From Ectobius pallidus (taxonomy: Eukaryota; Arthropoda; Insecta; Blattodea; Ectobiidae): DNA of 64,000 nt. A program made the position numbers and the translations under genes. This document shows positions 11,153 through 22,335 of this stretch, piece after piece. Position 1 is the first letter of the stretch. Every line of letters begins with the position of its first letter. The notes beneath the pieces are model-generated. The model did not search any database. It saw only the letters and a list, made by a program, of their open reading frames with translations, and was not told the DNA's origin. The DNA is taken from contig CAXKWD010000011.1 of NCBI GenBank assembly GCA_964059195.1, positions 28,333,791-28,397,790 of the forward strand. The letters run 5' to 3'.

Positions 11153-11590
11153 TAAAATACCAAAAGTAGGCAGTAATATGATTAAAATAGGCATTTATAA
11201 AAGTCAAAACAAAGGGAAATTTCACTCTTTATTCATGAATATAGCTATCTAAGATACTTACTACTTTATTTATCACATTCAGTACTTACTCTTAGTTTTC
11301 TTGATTACCAGCAACATCAAGATGTTTTTCCAAAGTGTCAACTGATTTAGTCAGCCGTCAGTCAGAGAGAATGTTTTTCATCATTTAAAGGGAACAAGAT
11401 CGTCAATAACTAATTTTGTGACATGAATGTATAATTACACTATTTGTTTAACATTTTTTCACTTTCATACATAGAAAAATTTTTTGTGTGCTTTTTAAAA
11501 TATGTAAATAATCACAGAAAAAATATGTAACGATCCAAAATAGGCAACAAAAGCGAAAATAGACAAAAAAGGCATATAATATCTGGATCA
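11153..11590. mobile_element. A-rich fragment related to an AAATAGGCA element
   Basis: It contains several AAAATAGGCA or AAAAGGCAT words, also abundant in the hAT-type element at 46844-47482. No terminal repeats were found, so this is at most a degraded relative, possibly interrupted by the adjoining SINE. Confidence 0.3.
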
Positions 11591-12500
11591 GAATAGAAAA
11601 GGTACATCCAAATAGAAAAGGTACTTTCCCTAACTTCCGGGTCCGATTATAATAATGTCATCATGTTTAAAGTTTTCTAAAACTTCCTTATCAATGGACA
11701 TCGGCATTAAAGATTCCAATTTCTTTTTCCCCAAATTCAATCTCAACCTGTAAGCACAGCTTTCATCCTTCTGACTATTTTTCAGCTTCAAAATAAAATA
11801 ATCGCTCGTCAAACGAACATGAGGAGCGGCGTGGTTCACGGAGAATTTTCGCGAATGCCTGGGTTTCCTCACCGTAACAATTATTACGTATTTTTAATTA
11901 ACCTTAATTATTTCGAATATAACATTACTCGGAATATAACAGTAGCTGTAGCACTCACAATGCCACTGCAAATCATAGTAAGCCGACTGTACACGAAATA
12001 TTTAAGCCAGAGGTGTGTCTCTCTTATGTCTACGTTAACTGTTTCATTATGTCATCAGCAATTGTAGTTCAATTGTTATTCAATCCTTAGTGCACTCCAT
12101 GGCAGCCACTTTGAATTGGAAATGTTCGTGCGACGTGAAGCAACTACTCTGTAGTGATTTCGACCGATTTTGCTGGGCAACAGCTTATATAATGATGTTC
12201 ATGAATTAGAATAGGTCTATAGACAGTTATTCACAGAACTCCTTAGAGTTCAATTACAACCATTCAGATGAAGATCTCGATTTCACTAAGCGGTATCTTC
12301 AGGGCAAAACGAGATTATACTTCAGGTCTAATAGGTTTCAAATGAAGGTGGACCAGAAAGAATGTGCGGGGTTAAATCGTCGGTAAAACACTGGCATTCG
12401 TTTCCCAAGTTCGCAGTTTACTAATCCATGATTATTGCATGGAGAAATTTGAAGTTGTATACCAAAATAATAATATACAATCATCTTTAAGTAACCATAT
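11591..12500. other. Intergenic, nothing supported
   Basis: Opposing short open frames at 11630-11872 (minus) and 11819-12067 (plus) have no recognisable domain. Confidence 0.5.
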
Positions 12501-12507
12501 CAAATAT

Positions 12508-12802
12508 TATGATGATGATGGAGTGTTCGGCCCGGAGGCCAGTCCTGTCCTGGGACAGAGCCGTGTGCCCGCGGGGGGGGGGGGGGGAGGGAGAGGCCGA
12601 CGGCCCGACTGAGGAACACTGGGCCGGATGATACCGAGTAAGGTGGCCAGGTCCTTTCGCGGGATGGGAATGAGGACATAGCGCCCAGTCCTGACCCAGG
12701 AAGGAAACTTTAGATCTCTGTAAAATTTCCGACCCGGCCGGGAATAGAACGCCCAAGTGGCTGGAAGTCACGCTACGAACTTGCCCACGGTGGCGGCCGT
12801 AA
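12508..12802 (-). mobile_element. SINE D (tRNA-derived) with poly(G) tract
   Basis: In reverse complement a B-box-like GCGTTCTATTCCC lies at 12740-12752, downstream of an A-box-like stretch near 12780-12797, and the 3' end carries a short CATCATCAT tail (12510-12521). A 7-bp repeat CAAATAT flanks it (12501-12507, 12803-12809). The GC-rich body contains a 15- to 16-base G run on the plus strand near 12574-12588. The 127-codon minus frame over it is incidental. Confidence 0.6.
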
Positions 12803-12809
12803 CAAATAT

Positions 12810-15008
12810 ATTCTACTGAAAATCTCACACAGTATGAAATACGGCTACAGAAATCCGAGATATGGCACACAAACTGATCCAGTGAATTTCGTTTAATGAA
12901 TCCAATTTCTTACTTGTTGAAATCTGAAATCTGAGTACTACTTTCATCTACATCCTATAAAAGAACAGCTTTCGCGTCATTGAAGAGAGACAATGAGGGT
13001 ATAAGTTAATACATAGGCCTAAATAGGAAAACCCCATCTCCTGGCAGCAAACGGACGCAATTTAGAAGTTTTGTTCTTGACAGCTATATAATTGGACACT
13101 CATTATGTTGAATTTCAAGTCTTCTGGATATCATGGTTTCCAGTGCAGTTGAAGTAGAAGCACATTTCTTCCTTGCTTTTCCGTCCTTTTTCTTCCTGTA
13201 ATTATGCAATGTCCTTCCGTTTTTCCTCCCAGTCTCCGTGAGTTCTTTTAATTTTCTTATAATTATTCCTCTTCTTCTTTCACCCTCAGTTCTTATTATC
13301 ACAATATCTGTTGTTCATGTGTTAACTTGTTTATTATTTATGTATCTATTGATTTATTTACATTCTTATAATGGTGTAATCAAACTTTTCGTTTTTCGAA
13401 TTACTAATTAGTTGATTATTAGTTTATTACCGTCTTCTTCCTCTCTTTCTGTGTATGTGCCTTAGATATTCTTTATCCAGCTTATGTTCTCATTTTCAGT
13501 CATGTTTCTTAATTCATATTTCTGTTTCTTTCTTTTTACTTTCATTCTTCTTCCTTTCATTGTTTCTTTATTTGCTACTTTGTTTTTCTTGCTTTTCTTT
13601 TTTGGTCTTTCTTTCCTTTAATTTTTTTCTTTGTACTTTGATCTGTTTTCTGTGTTATTCCTGGTTATATTTGTTTCTCTGCTTTGCTTATTTAATTTAG
13701 TCATATTTTAGTAAGCTGATTCAGGAAACTTTGTGATTAATTATTTACAATAACATAATTATGTCCTACCTATTTAATTTACTGTAACTATATTTACTAT
13801 ACTTTAACTATAACTGAGGTATATATTTTTCGACCATACTGTAATAATCTTATTACATGTGACGTAACGGTATCGTAATGATACTATTTTCGAAACTGAT
13901 TTTCATTTTGACATCGGTGTGGTATTGATTGTTATCGAACAAGGAACGATCCTGAGACCTTGAGAGTAGCAGCTGAAAACTCACTTTGCTCGTTTCATGA
14001 ACTTACTTACTTAATTACTCCTTGGCAATAGACAATTCCTAAGCAAGCGAAACTTAGTGACTTACTTTTCTTATAGCATGAAACACAGTCACCATATCTC
14101 TAATAATATGACCATAAAAACTCTCGAAACTTCTCCAATCGTTTTTGCGCAATGTGTACTTGATAATTAATTAATTAATACATGTATTTCTAAAAGAACC
14201 GATTACAGTATGTTGGACCTTACCCTTGTAGTAGGCCTGCAAACGCATTGTGATATTAATATTTCCAACAATCAAATAATTAAGCATACAAAATTCACTC
14301 GCAATAAAGCAATATTTAAAGAGGAAAGGTGAAAAGCATCGTCTATAATAGTGCATAATTGGTTTGAAGAAGAGAAGAGGTTGATTGACAATATGTAATT
14401 AATTGAATTTCATGCTGTTACTTTGCTCGAGTTGAGATGAACAGTAGCGATACTTTCCATTCATTTCCCCTGGAGCTCGTACGCCTATTGTGTTTCTATG
14501 TACACAGCAAATACACTGATAACCCCTTTTATGCTCACACTACGGTGCTTACGCAATTCCACCAAATGTGGCTTTTGTCACTGTTTCTTCAGAGTTTATG
14601 ACTGTAACGTCTATGAAGAACGTTTGAACATTTTATTGCTTGTGATTACACTGACAGTATTTGTGATTTATTTATTTCAGCAATTTCTCTGGTCGTTATC
14701 GGTCCTCTAAACAGAGCCAAAGCTTTGACTTTGTAGGCTATACCTACACACCTGTTCTTTGCTTCTTTCACGTCATCTTTCCTGTATCTGTTGTCTTTTC
14801 TTCGAATTCCTCTTCTTTGGTTCATTCGCTGTAATCTCTCTAGAAAATATATATTTTGGTTTGTACAAACAGATTTTAATTTTTTCTGTAGATTCATCAA
14901 GCTTGGTGTCTGGCTATGTAGAACAATTTTAAACAGTTAATTATTTGTTAACCTATATTATAGGATTCTGGTCTTAACGATAAATACCTCATTTTTAGTG
15001 ATACTGAT
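12810..15008. other. Intergenic; pyrimidine-rich tract
   Basis: A long T/C-rich low-complexity stretch lies at about 13430-13700, and its 81-codon frame is a composition artefact. A weak match to the LINE-tail sequence at 8640-8700 lies near 13990-14065. Nothing else is supported. Confidence 0.5.
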
Positions 15009-15016
15009 TATCGTTA

Positions 15017-15461
15017 GTCCACCGCTGTGGCGTAGGGGATGCGCAGCGGGCCCGGGTTCGATTCCTGGTCGGTACAATTTACCTAGGTGGGGTTTTTTCT
15101 GGGTTTTTTCCTCACCGTTGAGACAAATGTCGGGTAACTTTAGGCCCTTGTGGTCCCCAGATATCATCTGGCCGTCATTATCATCTTCATCCCATCCTCG
15201 CCTTGTTTGGAGTGAGTGTGTGTGTGAATGGTGTGTCTCGTCCTATGTGTTCGTGTTGTCTCGGAGATGGCCCCGGCATTGGGCTGATCACTCATTCGGG
15301 GAGGCCCTCCATGTCCTTGTCTGGTCAGAAAAGTATGTATGTGATCCAAAGATAATCCCTCTTCCGACAGGTCGCGGCCCTGTAAGGCCCGGGCGGCTTG
15401 GGTCGCTTAAATCCTAACAGGGAGAGGTAAAACTAAGATAAAGAAAGAAAGAATGAAAGAG
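15017..15461 (+). mobile_element. SINE B (tRNA-derived), full-length copy
   Basis: The fullest copy of a family seen four times in this window. The head has an A-box-like TGGCGTAGGGG and a B box (GGTTCGATTCC) at 15055-15065. A body of about 350 bp carries GTGTGTCTCGTCCTATGTGT, and the A-rich tail is of (AAAG)n type. It is flanked by an 8-bp repeat TATCGTTA (15009-15016, 15462-15469). The 139-codon plus frame and the minus frames over it are by-products of its higher GC. Confidence 0.8.
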
Positions 15462-15469
15462 TATCGTTA

Positions 15470-17123
15470 ATGCAACTAGTTGTTTCTGTTGCTTAACGAG
15501 TATTGTTTTTGTGTGTCCTTTTTATGGTTTTAATTGCCATAATAACATAATTATTGATAAACAATAATTGCCGCAGATGTCAATGTTTCTTCGTACCTTA
15601 GATATCTGTTTGAAACGCTAGATGCTTCTTGTTTTATTTTTTTTTGTATTAGTTTTTTTAAGTTCACGAAAATTAGTTCTCTAATTTTCAGTGAGAGAAG
15701 TATATAATTTACCTTCTTTCAGGAAATAAATTTATTTTATCTGATCTGGACTGGTGGTTTTAGAAAGGAATCAGCCGGCGTGAGTAGAGATTATTAGCTT
15801 TGACTGACTTTCTCTATCCAGGTTCTTGGGTTTGTTCCCAACCCAGCTCTGTAGCATTTATTTGTGGACCATTGCGATAGTCCCATGTTTGTAAATTTTT
15901 AAGCATGTAAAACAACTCATGTGGAACAAAATTCTGGCATACCGACCTGCGGTTACTTGTCTAATTTGCAGTATGTCACTGTCGTTAAATAACCAAAATA
16001 AAGAAAACAGAATTCTCATTGCATTTGGTATCTACCCGGGTAAATAAATATATTATTACTACAAAGTTTTTTGTCTTGCACAATGAATTTACGTGTATTT
16101 TACATTTTCAGAATTTGTCTGCCTGCAAAATATTACTTTCATAGGTAGTTCCTTAGAAAGAGCTGAAAGAAGTATGTTCTTGTAATGAGTTTCAATATTT
16201 GACCTCTGTTTGACTCTTAGTTATATTAGGTTTTAAAATGTATTTTCTGACATAATAGGAAATGTTATAAGGATTATTTGCTTTAATATTCACCGTGCTT
16301 TTAACAATCAATATGATTATATTTTTCTACACATTATACAGGGCATTTTTAAAATATTCGGAAGAGTCCTGTTATGCAATCAATCGTCTTGTAGAGGAAG
16401 ATTATTTTTAACAACTGTTCGTGTAATTCTCATTATTAAAAAAAAATTGGTGACATGCATCAATGAAACTTAGTGGAGATTTTCCGAACAAATAAATTAA
16501 AAACATTTGAACTTGAAACGTATAATCGTAAGCGATCTTCTATAAACACATTTTCTAAATTAGCTTTCTGATAGTTCATTTCTCTTTCATGCCTAATCTT
16601 CATTTTGCAAAACTCCTATTCAAATAATCCTTTACTGAATAAAGTAGGTTGCTTGTCATACGATGATATTGTCTCTTACTTCAACTCCTTTCCATACAAT
16701 AGAAAACTCTGAACAACACCTGTATACATCCTCTTCCTTGTTTAGAGAGTTTTTGTCTCACCAAACTCCATTCATTTCTCCAATAGCAGCTGTTCCCATG
16801 TTGATTCTATAAAGTGCTTCATCCTTGTTGTTTCCACCTTTATTGAATATCACCCTTGCCGACTTGCTTTTGTGCCTTTGATTCCTTCCTCTCCCATTAC
16901 TAAAACATTTTTTTTTATTTACAACGACGGGGTATTCCTACTTTACTCAGTTAATTTCCAGCAATTCATTAGACTTTTCTCACTAAATTTTCTATTCATC
17001 TTAAAATCAGCTTTATCATTCAGTGTATGGTCTTCTGCGTAACGAAACGCAGCATAGGATTTGTATATTTACACACCTGTTTTTAAATGTCTACTTATGT
17101 TTAAAAGATTTTTTCCAAAAATT
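15470..17123. other. Intergenic, nothing supported
   Basis: AT-rich sequence with no convincing coding or repeat feature. Confidence 0.55.
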
Positions 17124-17133
17124 ATCTTAAGCG

Positions 17134-17501
17134 CAGGGAATGTGTTCACTCCTATCACGCAGCGGTCCCGGGTTCCAATCCTGCTCTGGACAAGATTTCC
17201 GGGGGTTTGTCATCACCTGTGGGACAAATGCAGGCCCTTGTTGGTCCCCGGATATCGTCATTATCTTCTTCATTCTATCCTCGGCTTGCTCAGAGTGAAT
17301 GTGTGTGTGAATGGTGTGTCTCGTCCTATGTGTTCGTGTTGTGACGGAGGTGGCCCCGGCACTGGGCTGGTCACTCATCCGGGTAGGCCCTCCATGTCTT
17401 TGTCTGGTCAGAAAAGTATGTATGTGAGCCAATAAATAATCCCTCTCCCGACAGTCGCGGCCTTGTAAAGGAGAAGTGAAACTAAGGTAAGGAAGAAGAT
17501 G
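17134..17501 (+). mobile_element. SINE B copy
   Basis: This shares the body words GTGTGTCTCGTCCTATGTGT and CTTTGTCTGGTCAGAAAAGT and the tail with 15017-15461. It has a degenerate B box (GGTTCCAATCC) and lacks the first bases of the head. A perfect 10-bp target duplication, ATCTTAAGCG, lies at 17124-17133 and 17502-17511. Confidence 0.8.
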
Positions 17502-17511
17502 ATCTTAAGCG

Positions 17512-17836
17512 ATTTTATCGAATGGACTTTTACCATAAACTTTCATTCTGAATTGTAAGAGCCCTCTAATTAGTTCGTTCGACTCTGACGACCAATAATA
17601 ACTAATTCATGATTAATTGCTTTCAGTGTTCTAAAATAATTACTAGTTTATAATTTTGTAATTAGCCTACTATGATCTACGATTATAAAATGGGTGGATA
17701 TTTATATTTAATGGAAATTATGAGCAAAGAAACGGAGACGAGAGATTTTGGTTAAATGCCAAGAAGCTACGATACAGGCCTAGGCTAAAATCGTTTAAAC
17801 AAATTTTCACCTGTATCGCTGTAGTTCATATATTAA
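17512..17836. other. Intergenic, nothing supported
   Basis: AT-rich, no features seen. Confidence 0.5.
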
Positions 17837-18056
17837 TAAAGATCACGCACGAAATCTGTGCCGATGAGACCGTTACTCTCTAGAGAGAGAGACATGCTAT
17901 TGGGCGAGAGAGAGAGGTAGCTTGGCCTTTACAAATAGAAAGGGAGGTACTGTTGTGTGAGAGAGATAGTTAGCAGGCCAATCGACGCAACAGTCCCCAC
18001 GAAAACGTAATGTAATGACTTAGGCAATCGGCACAGATATCGTGCGGGAACTTTAT
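17837..18056. mobile_element. Short inverted-repeat element (MITE-like)
   Basis: About 30-bp inverted ends. The left contains CACGAAATCTGTGCCGAT (17848-17865), the right ATCGGCACAGATATCGTG, each preceded outward by an ATAAAG word. The 220-bp unit has a purine-rich core with several GAGAGAGA runs and no coding capacity. No clear target duplication was found. Confidence 0.6.
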
Positions 18057-19329
18057 ATATTTACCAATTATATATATAATTCTGACAATAGCTGAAACAT
18101 ATATACAAAATTACGCGTATTTCAATTGTGCAGGCTAGTTTGAGTTGAACTGTTCTTTTGTTAAGCAACTTGGAGCATCTCCAACATTTTCAGAGGGATA
18201 CTGAATGTAATATTATAGTTCATCATGCTGTTTGTAGCACTAAAGTCTTGCAACTCAACCATGAGTAAAGCGTCTGATTTAACACCTCCTGCTCTTTATA
18301 CCTGCAGTATTTAAGACATTCGTTCTCAGTAGCTCAGAAATTAACGTGCTTTTCATAAGACCCGATGTACACAGATTCATTGCATTCTGAGGGAGTATTC
18401 CGTGTCAGATCTCACTGCATATCTTGGTTGGGAAGCCACAGAACCCATGTCTTGAGTTCTGTAGCATAGTAAAGAACCGTATGCATGGCAGAGCGAGTTC
18501 ATAACAAGCCACAGGTTACTTACGTCGCATCTATTCCCTCTTTTCCTGAGTCCCTTCTTTGGCGAAAATCCAAACCCTCACTATTACTCACCTCGAGGGA
18601 GCTAAAGGACCGTAAAACTCCGGTTTAAGATATGTCGCTTGAGACCTCTGGGGAACGGCGTTATCACCGATAGAGTATATACAGACCTAATATTGTGTGG
18701 GGTAGTAATCTGTTGTAGGTCCGGTGCATGAATTTCGTAATCAAGCTACAAGATCCTGTATAGGTTGACCGATGAAAATTTTCAATAGCAGAATATTTTG
18801 GGAAAGAAAAACCCCTGACAACACATTAAATTCCTTTTCATTTACTTAGAACAATAAAACCAATAGGTAAATACAGGAGTGAGAATTGTCATCCACATTG
18901 AACTATCTGACAGCAAACTTGGTCTTATCACACGTAAGTTACTTCTCGTTCAATATTCTGAATTCTGTTTACTCCTTAAATCCTTTCACGGACGCTGCTG
19001 AGGAAACTTCCTACTCATCGTCTCCATGCGGTACTAAATTTCGCTAGTGTAACTCAAAGAAAAATGTACAGGAAAATAGTTTGTTTCCATTAGTTTCTTT
19101 ATCTGTTTTGTATACTCAGCTTTGAAGATAAACTCTTTCTACAAAACACAATAGTTAGCACATGCTGAAAAAGGGGATCGTTTCTCTTTTGTTTTTTCCT
19201 GAACATCTTGAAATTGAGATGCATTTATTCGAAATATTGCTGGATAGATAATTTATTCCTGGTTTACAATCTAGCTGGTGGTACGTGGTTGATCCAATTC
19301 TTTCTTAGATAAAATCTGGATACATAAAA
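18057..19329. other. Intergenic, nothing supported
   Basis: No repeat signature and no open frame worth reporting. Confidence 0.5.
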
Positions 19330-19818
19330 AGTAGTAGATTGAAACGACCGCGACAATTACAAAGAGCTCTTCGAGACGAGCGTTGTAAAAAGCCGTCAGA
19401 TAGGGGAAAAAATCCTCAGTTTCAGGAGTATGGAGAGAGAAAGAGAGAGGGAGAGAGAGGAGACATATTGATTGGGATCAAAGTTCTCCGGATGGCAAAG
19501 GAGCCCACAAAGGTAGGCCACAACAAAAGGCATGGTTGGGCTCCTGTTGCCATGCCAACAAGACTAGAAGAGAGAAAGAGAGGGAGATGGAGAGGGAGGA
19601 GAGATAAGGGCAAAGCGTGGAATGGCATCTCATTACTGCACGTTCCACCTCCCAGCTTTGTTCAGTCTAATTGGCTCTGTTTTCACCTTTCAGCGTCCAC
19701 GTCCACATACACAAACAGTTTCCCAAGATATTCTGCAGCACCTTCAAGCCGGGAACGATGTAAGAAGTTTGCTATATGCAGGAACGTTAGACAAAAAATC
19801 CTAAACGCAAACACCTGA
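19330..19818 (+). other. GC-richer, GAGA-rich island with 159-codon frame
   Basis: An open frame of 159 codons (19339-19818) with a very basic, low-complexity first half and no recognisable domain. Its purine runs (AGAGAGAAAGAGAGAGGGAG and a second run near 19567-19605) explain part of the openness. No terminal repeat or SINE head is visible. It could be chance, an exon of an unknown gene, or a regulatory element with GAGA-factor-type sites. I cannot choose between these. Confidence 0.25.
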
Positions 19819-21410
19819 AAATGGAAGAATGCTGGTCAGCAAATTGGATTAGGGGTCAGAAACTTATTCTCATTTGCATAGGTTTATCACTTATATCAGA
19901 CGTCCGGAAACTCCCAGACATGCCCTACATTTTAACCCTGTCCGGTGAGAATTTCAGAAACATCTGGAATGTAAACATTCGTTAGTTTCTAATGGATTAG
20001 TAACTGGTGAAATACTATAAAAATTGTTCCAGTTAGCCATAACAATATCGATTATCGTGAAAGGTCATTCGTACCTATAGTTGTTACAGTGAGAGGAAGA
20101 TGTTGAGCAGTGTAGCGATCGTCCGAAGCGTGCTGGAGTGGACAGCAAAAATAGCAAAACTAGAAGTACACTCTTCCATTTGCATTTTGTTTGTCGTAGA
20201 ATGAGGAAGAAAGAATTTTACAAGTACTCCTTCAGTTGTAACACGTGTGCTAAAATGCAGAAGAGAAAGTGATCGCTTCAGCGAAGAGGTATAAAAAATA
20301 CGACACTTGTCACTTATCAGACACTTCGTTGAGTAGTAATTTAGTATGGTAGTTTAATTTTCCTACATTTTAAATGTTTTTAATGTGCTATATTTTAGAC
20401 CATAAGTTTCCTACGTGTTATTAAATGAATCTGGCAATCCTACATTTGCAACATAACTGCAATATTTTTGTACGGAAAGCTAGTAACAAGTGGTCCGATA
20501 ATCAGTGGAGGACTATATGCATGTCTGTGTACTTAATCCCTTTATGCCCAAATTTTAGCTAATTTAATTCAGATGCATACATTTTTATATTAGACCTCAG
20601 AAATACAGCATTTCAAATTTTGACGTTTCGGAACTTCTGGAAATGTATCCAATTGGTATCTAGTGAAGCATTTTTATTCTACCGTGTTTTGGGGTCTTTG
20701 TTAAATCATAGTGATTTCTATAGTAATTTTGGTCTTAATCAAGTTTACCATGTCGCATGAGTGCAAAACTGGGAGCGAAATGATTAAAATAAAATAAGAA
20801 TTAAGTGAAAGTTAGATATGATACCAGGTTTTTATAAGATATTTATATGTTTTAATTCATTAATTCTTGCTTAGGAAAATAATTGTTCACACATATCGTT
20901 TGTAGTTTTTTGAATACTACTTCATTAGTAGAGCTTGCGTTTTCAATACCGAATGTTTTTCTCTGGTTAAAATTTATAGAATTTATCCACTTAGGAATAA
21001 ATACAACCGTAATTGGCGTTATTTAATATTGTCCAGTCACTTGTGCTTGACCCAGTAGCGTTGGCAAGACCTTGCCCTCGCACTTTGAGCTTGCATTGAA
21101 TGAGCAGTTCTCAGGAAACAGTGCAGTCTTTCTGTATCTTCTCTTCTTAAAACGTTCCTGGTATAACAACCATAAACGTTAAAATTTTTAATTCAACAAA
21201 ACTTATTTAAGATCTTACTAATGGAAGAAATGAAAAACTTTGTGTGCTGAATACAGTCTGTGAGCTGCAGTTTGGAACTCTGTTTTAAGTGAACTGAACG
21301 CTTTTAGTGTAGCCGATAAATTAATTCATGATCATGTTTCTTAAGCATACATCTAAGGATTAACAACCTGGAGATTCTGAAGATTCTATCACTGATGCGA
21401 TTAACATTTA
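19819..21410. other. Intergenic, nothing supported
   Basis: AT-rich, with no recognisable element. Confidence 0.5.
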
Positions 21411-21637
21411 GAGAAAAATTCATCCCGACCCAGGTGTCGAGCCCCTGGTTTTCGTGCAGATGTTTGGCCGTTGAGGTATAGGCCTACCCAGGAATTATCT
21501 GGGCTCTACACGTTCTGGGCCTTCCGCCCTGTGGTAAATTTTCTGGTGGAGCTTTGTCCATGTATTTATTTCGACATAGTTGAAGTTCGTCCCAAAATAA
21601 AAAGGACAATAGTGGGATTGGAGGAGGAATTTTTCTA
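21411..21637. mobile_element. Third fold-back-like element, tRNA-like left arm
   Basis: The ends are inverted: AGAGAAAAATTCATCC at the left and GGAGGAATTTTTCT at the right. They share the GAGAAAAATTCNTCC word with the 6256-6704 element. The left arm holds a minus-strand B-box-like GGCTCGACACC. Most of the interior is unrelated to the other copies. The 87-codon frame across the right end is not convincing. Confidence 0.45.
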
Positions 21638-21854
21638 TATTTACGTTGCACGCACCGGGGTGTTCTACAAGGAATTTCGGTCTCCCTTTATAGATTCTGA
21701 TTTTTTGATATGTCCTGAGTCGAATAGCGATTGATTCAAAATTATGTAAATGGTGTGATTAGCATTCATTACGACGTCTGCCTACACTTTCTTAACGTCC
21801 AAATGGTCTGCCTCCCATGTTTTCGACAATAGAACATTGTTACCTACTAGGGTA

Positions 21855-21970
21855 CAATGAACCAATTGTTATGGCGGTGCCTCCACCATTTGTTATGGCG
21901 ATGTCTTGATCCTCCACAATTTGTTATGGTGATATCTTAATTTTTTGTTAAAGTGATACTTTTTAATTTT
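21855..21970 (+). repeat. Degenerate tandem repeat, about 29 bp
   Basis: Four diverged units built on TTTGTTATGGCGATGTCTT (for example near 21857, 21887, 21919 and 21946), with decay increasing to the right. Confidence 0.5.
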
Positions 21971-22140
21971 GCATAAGAACTATACCTGAAGACATAATAT
22001 TAACTTTATTAACAACAATTACATGTAATTATTCATATTCTGCTAGTTAGACTTATGTTTATTATTAATATATATCTAACATATTTTACGATGATTCTCA
22101 TTTCACATATCGATAATACTTGTAATGTATTTATTGACAC

Positions 22141-22194
<54 letters not shown>

Positions 22195-22335
22195 CAGACA
22201 TGTTTCATACCGTTTATAAGTAGTACCCACACGGGAAGGGTTGACCGTGGATGATGTCGTAATCTCTTCAACCTTCTATCGGGTCCAAAGGCCCAATTGG
22301 CGTGGCCACAGGCAGGGCTGCTGCCTGACTTTTTG
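22141..22335 (-). mobile_element. Retroposon 3' end with (ATT)n tail
   Basis: About 17 AAT units (22141-22192) abut a GC-richer 140-bp stretch. Read on the minus strand, the stretch ends in the ATT array, as a LINE or SINE 3' end with a microsatellite tail would. The body (including GCCTGTGGCCACGCCAATTG in reverse complement) is not assigned to a family. Confidence 0.4.

Noticed and set aside
12487..12870. 127-codon minus-strand open frame
   Set aside because: It lies over the GC-rich SINE D and a G run and has no domain; its openness is compositional.
13455..13700. 81-codon Phe/Leu/Ser-rich plus frame
   Set aside because: It is the translation of a T/C-rich low-complexity tract.
14998..15417. 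139-codon plus-strand open frame
   Set aside because: It coincides with SINE B; the second copy at 17134-17501 does not preserve the same protein.
17061..17435. 124-codon plus-strand frame and opposing minus frame
   Set aside because: It overlaps SINE B. Shared words with 15 kb reflect nucleotide repeat homology, not protein conservation.
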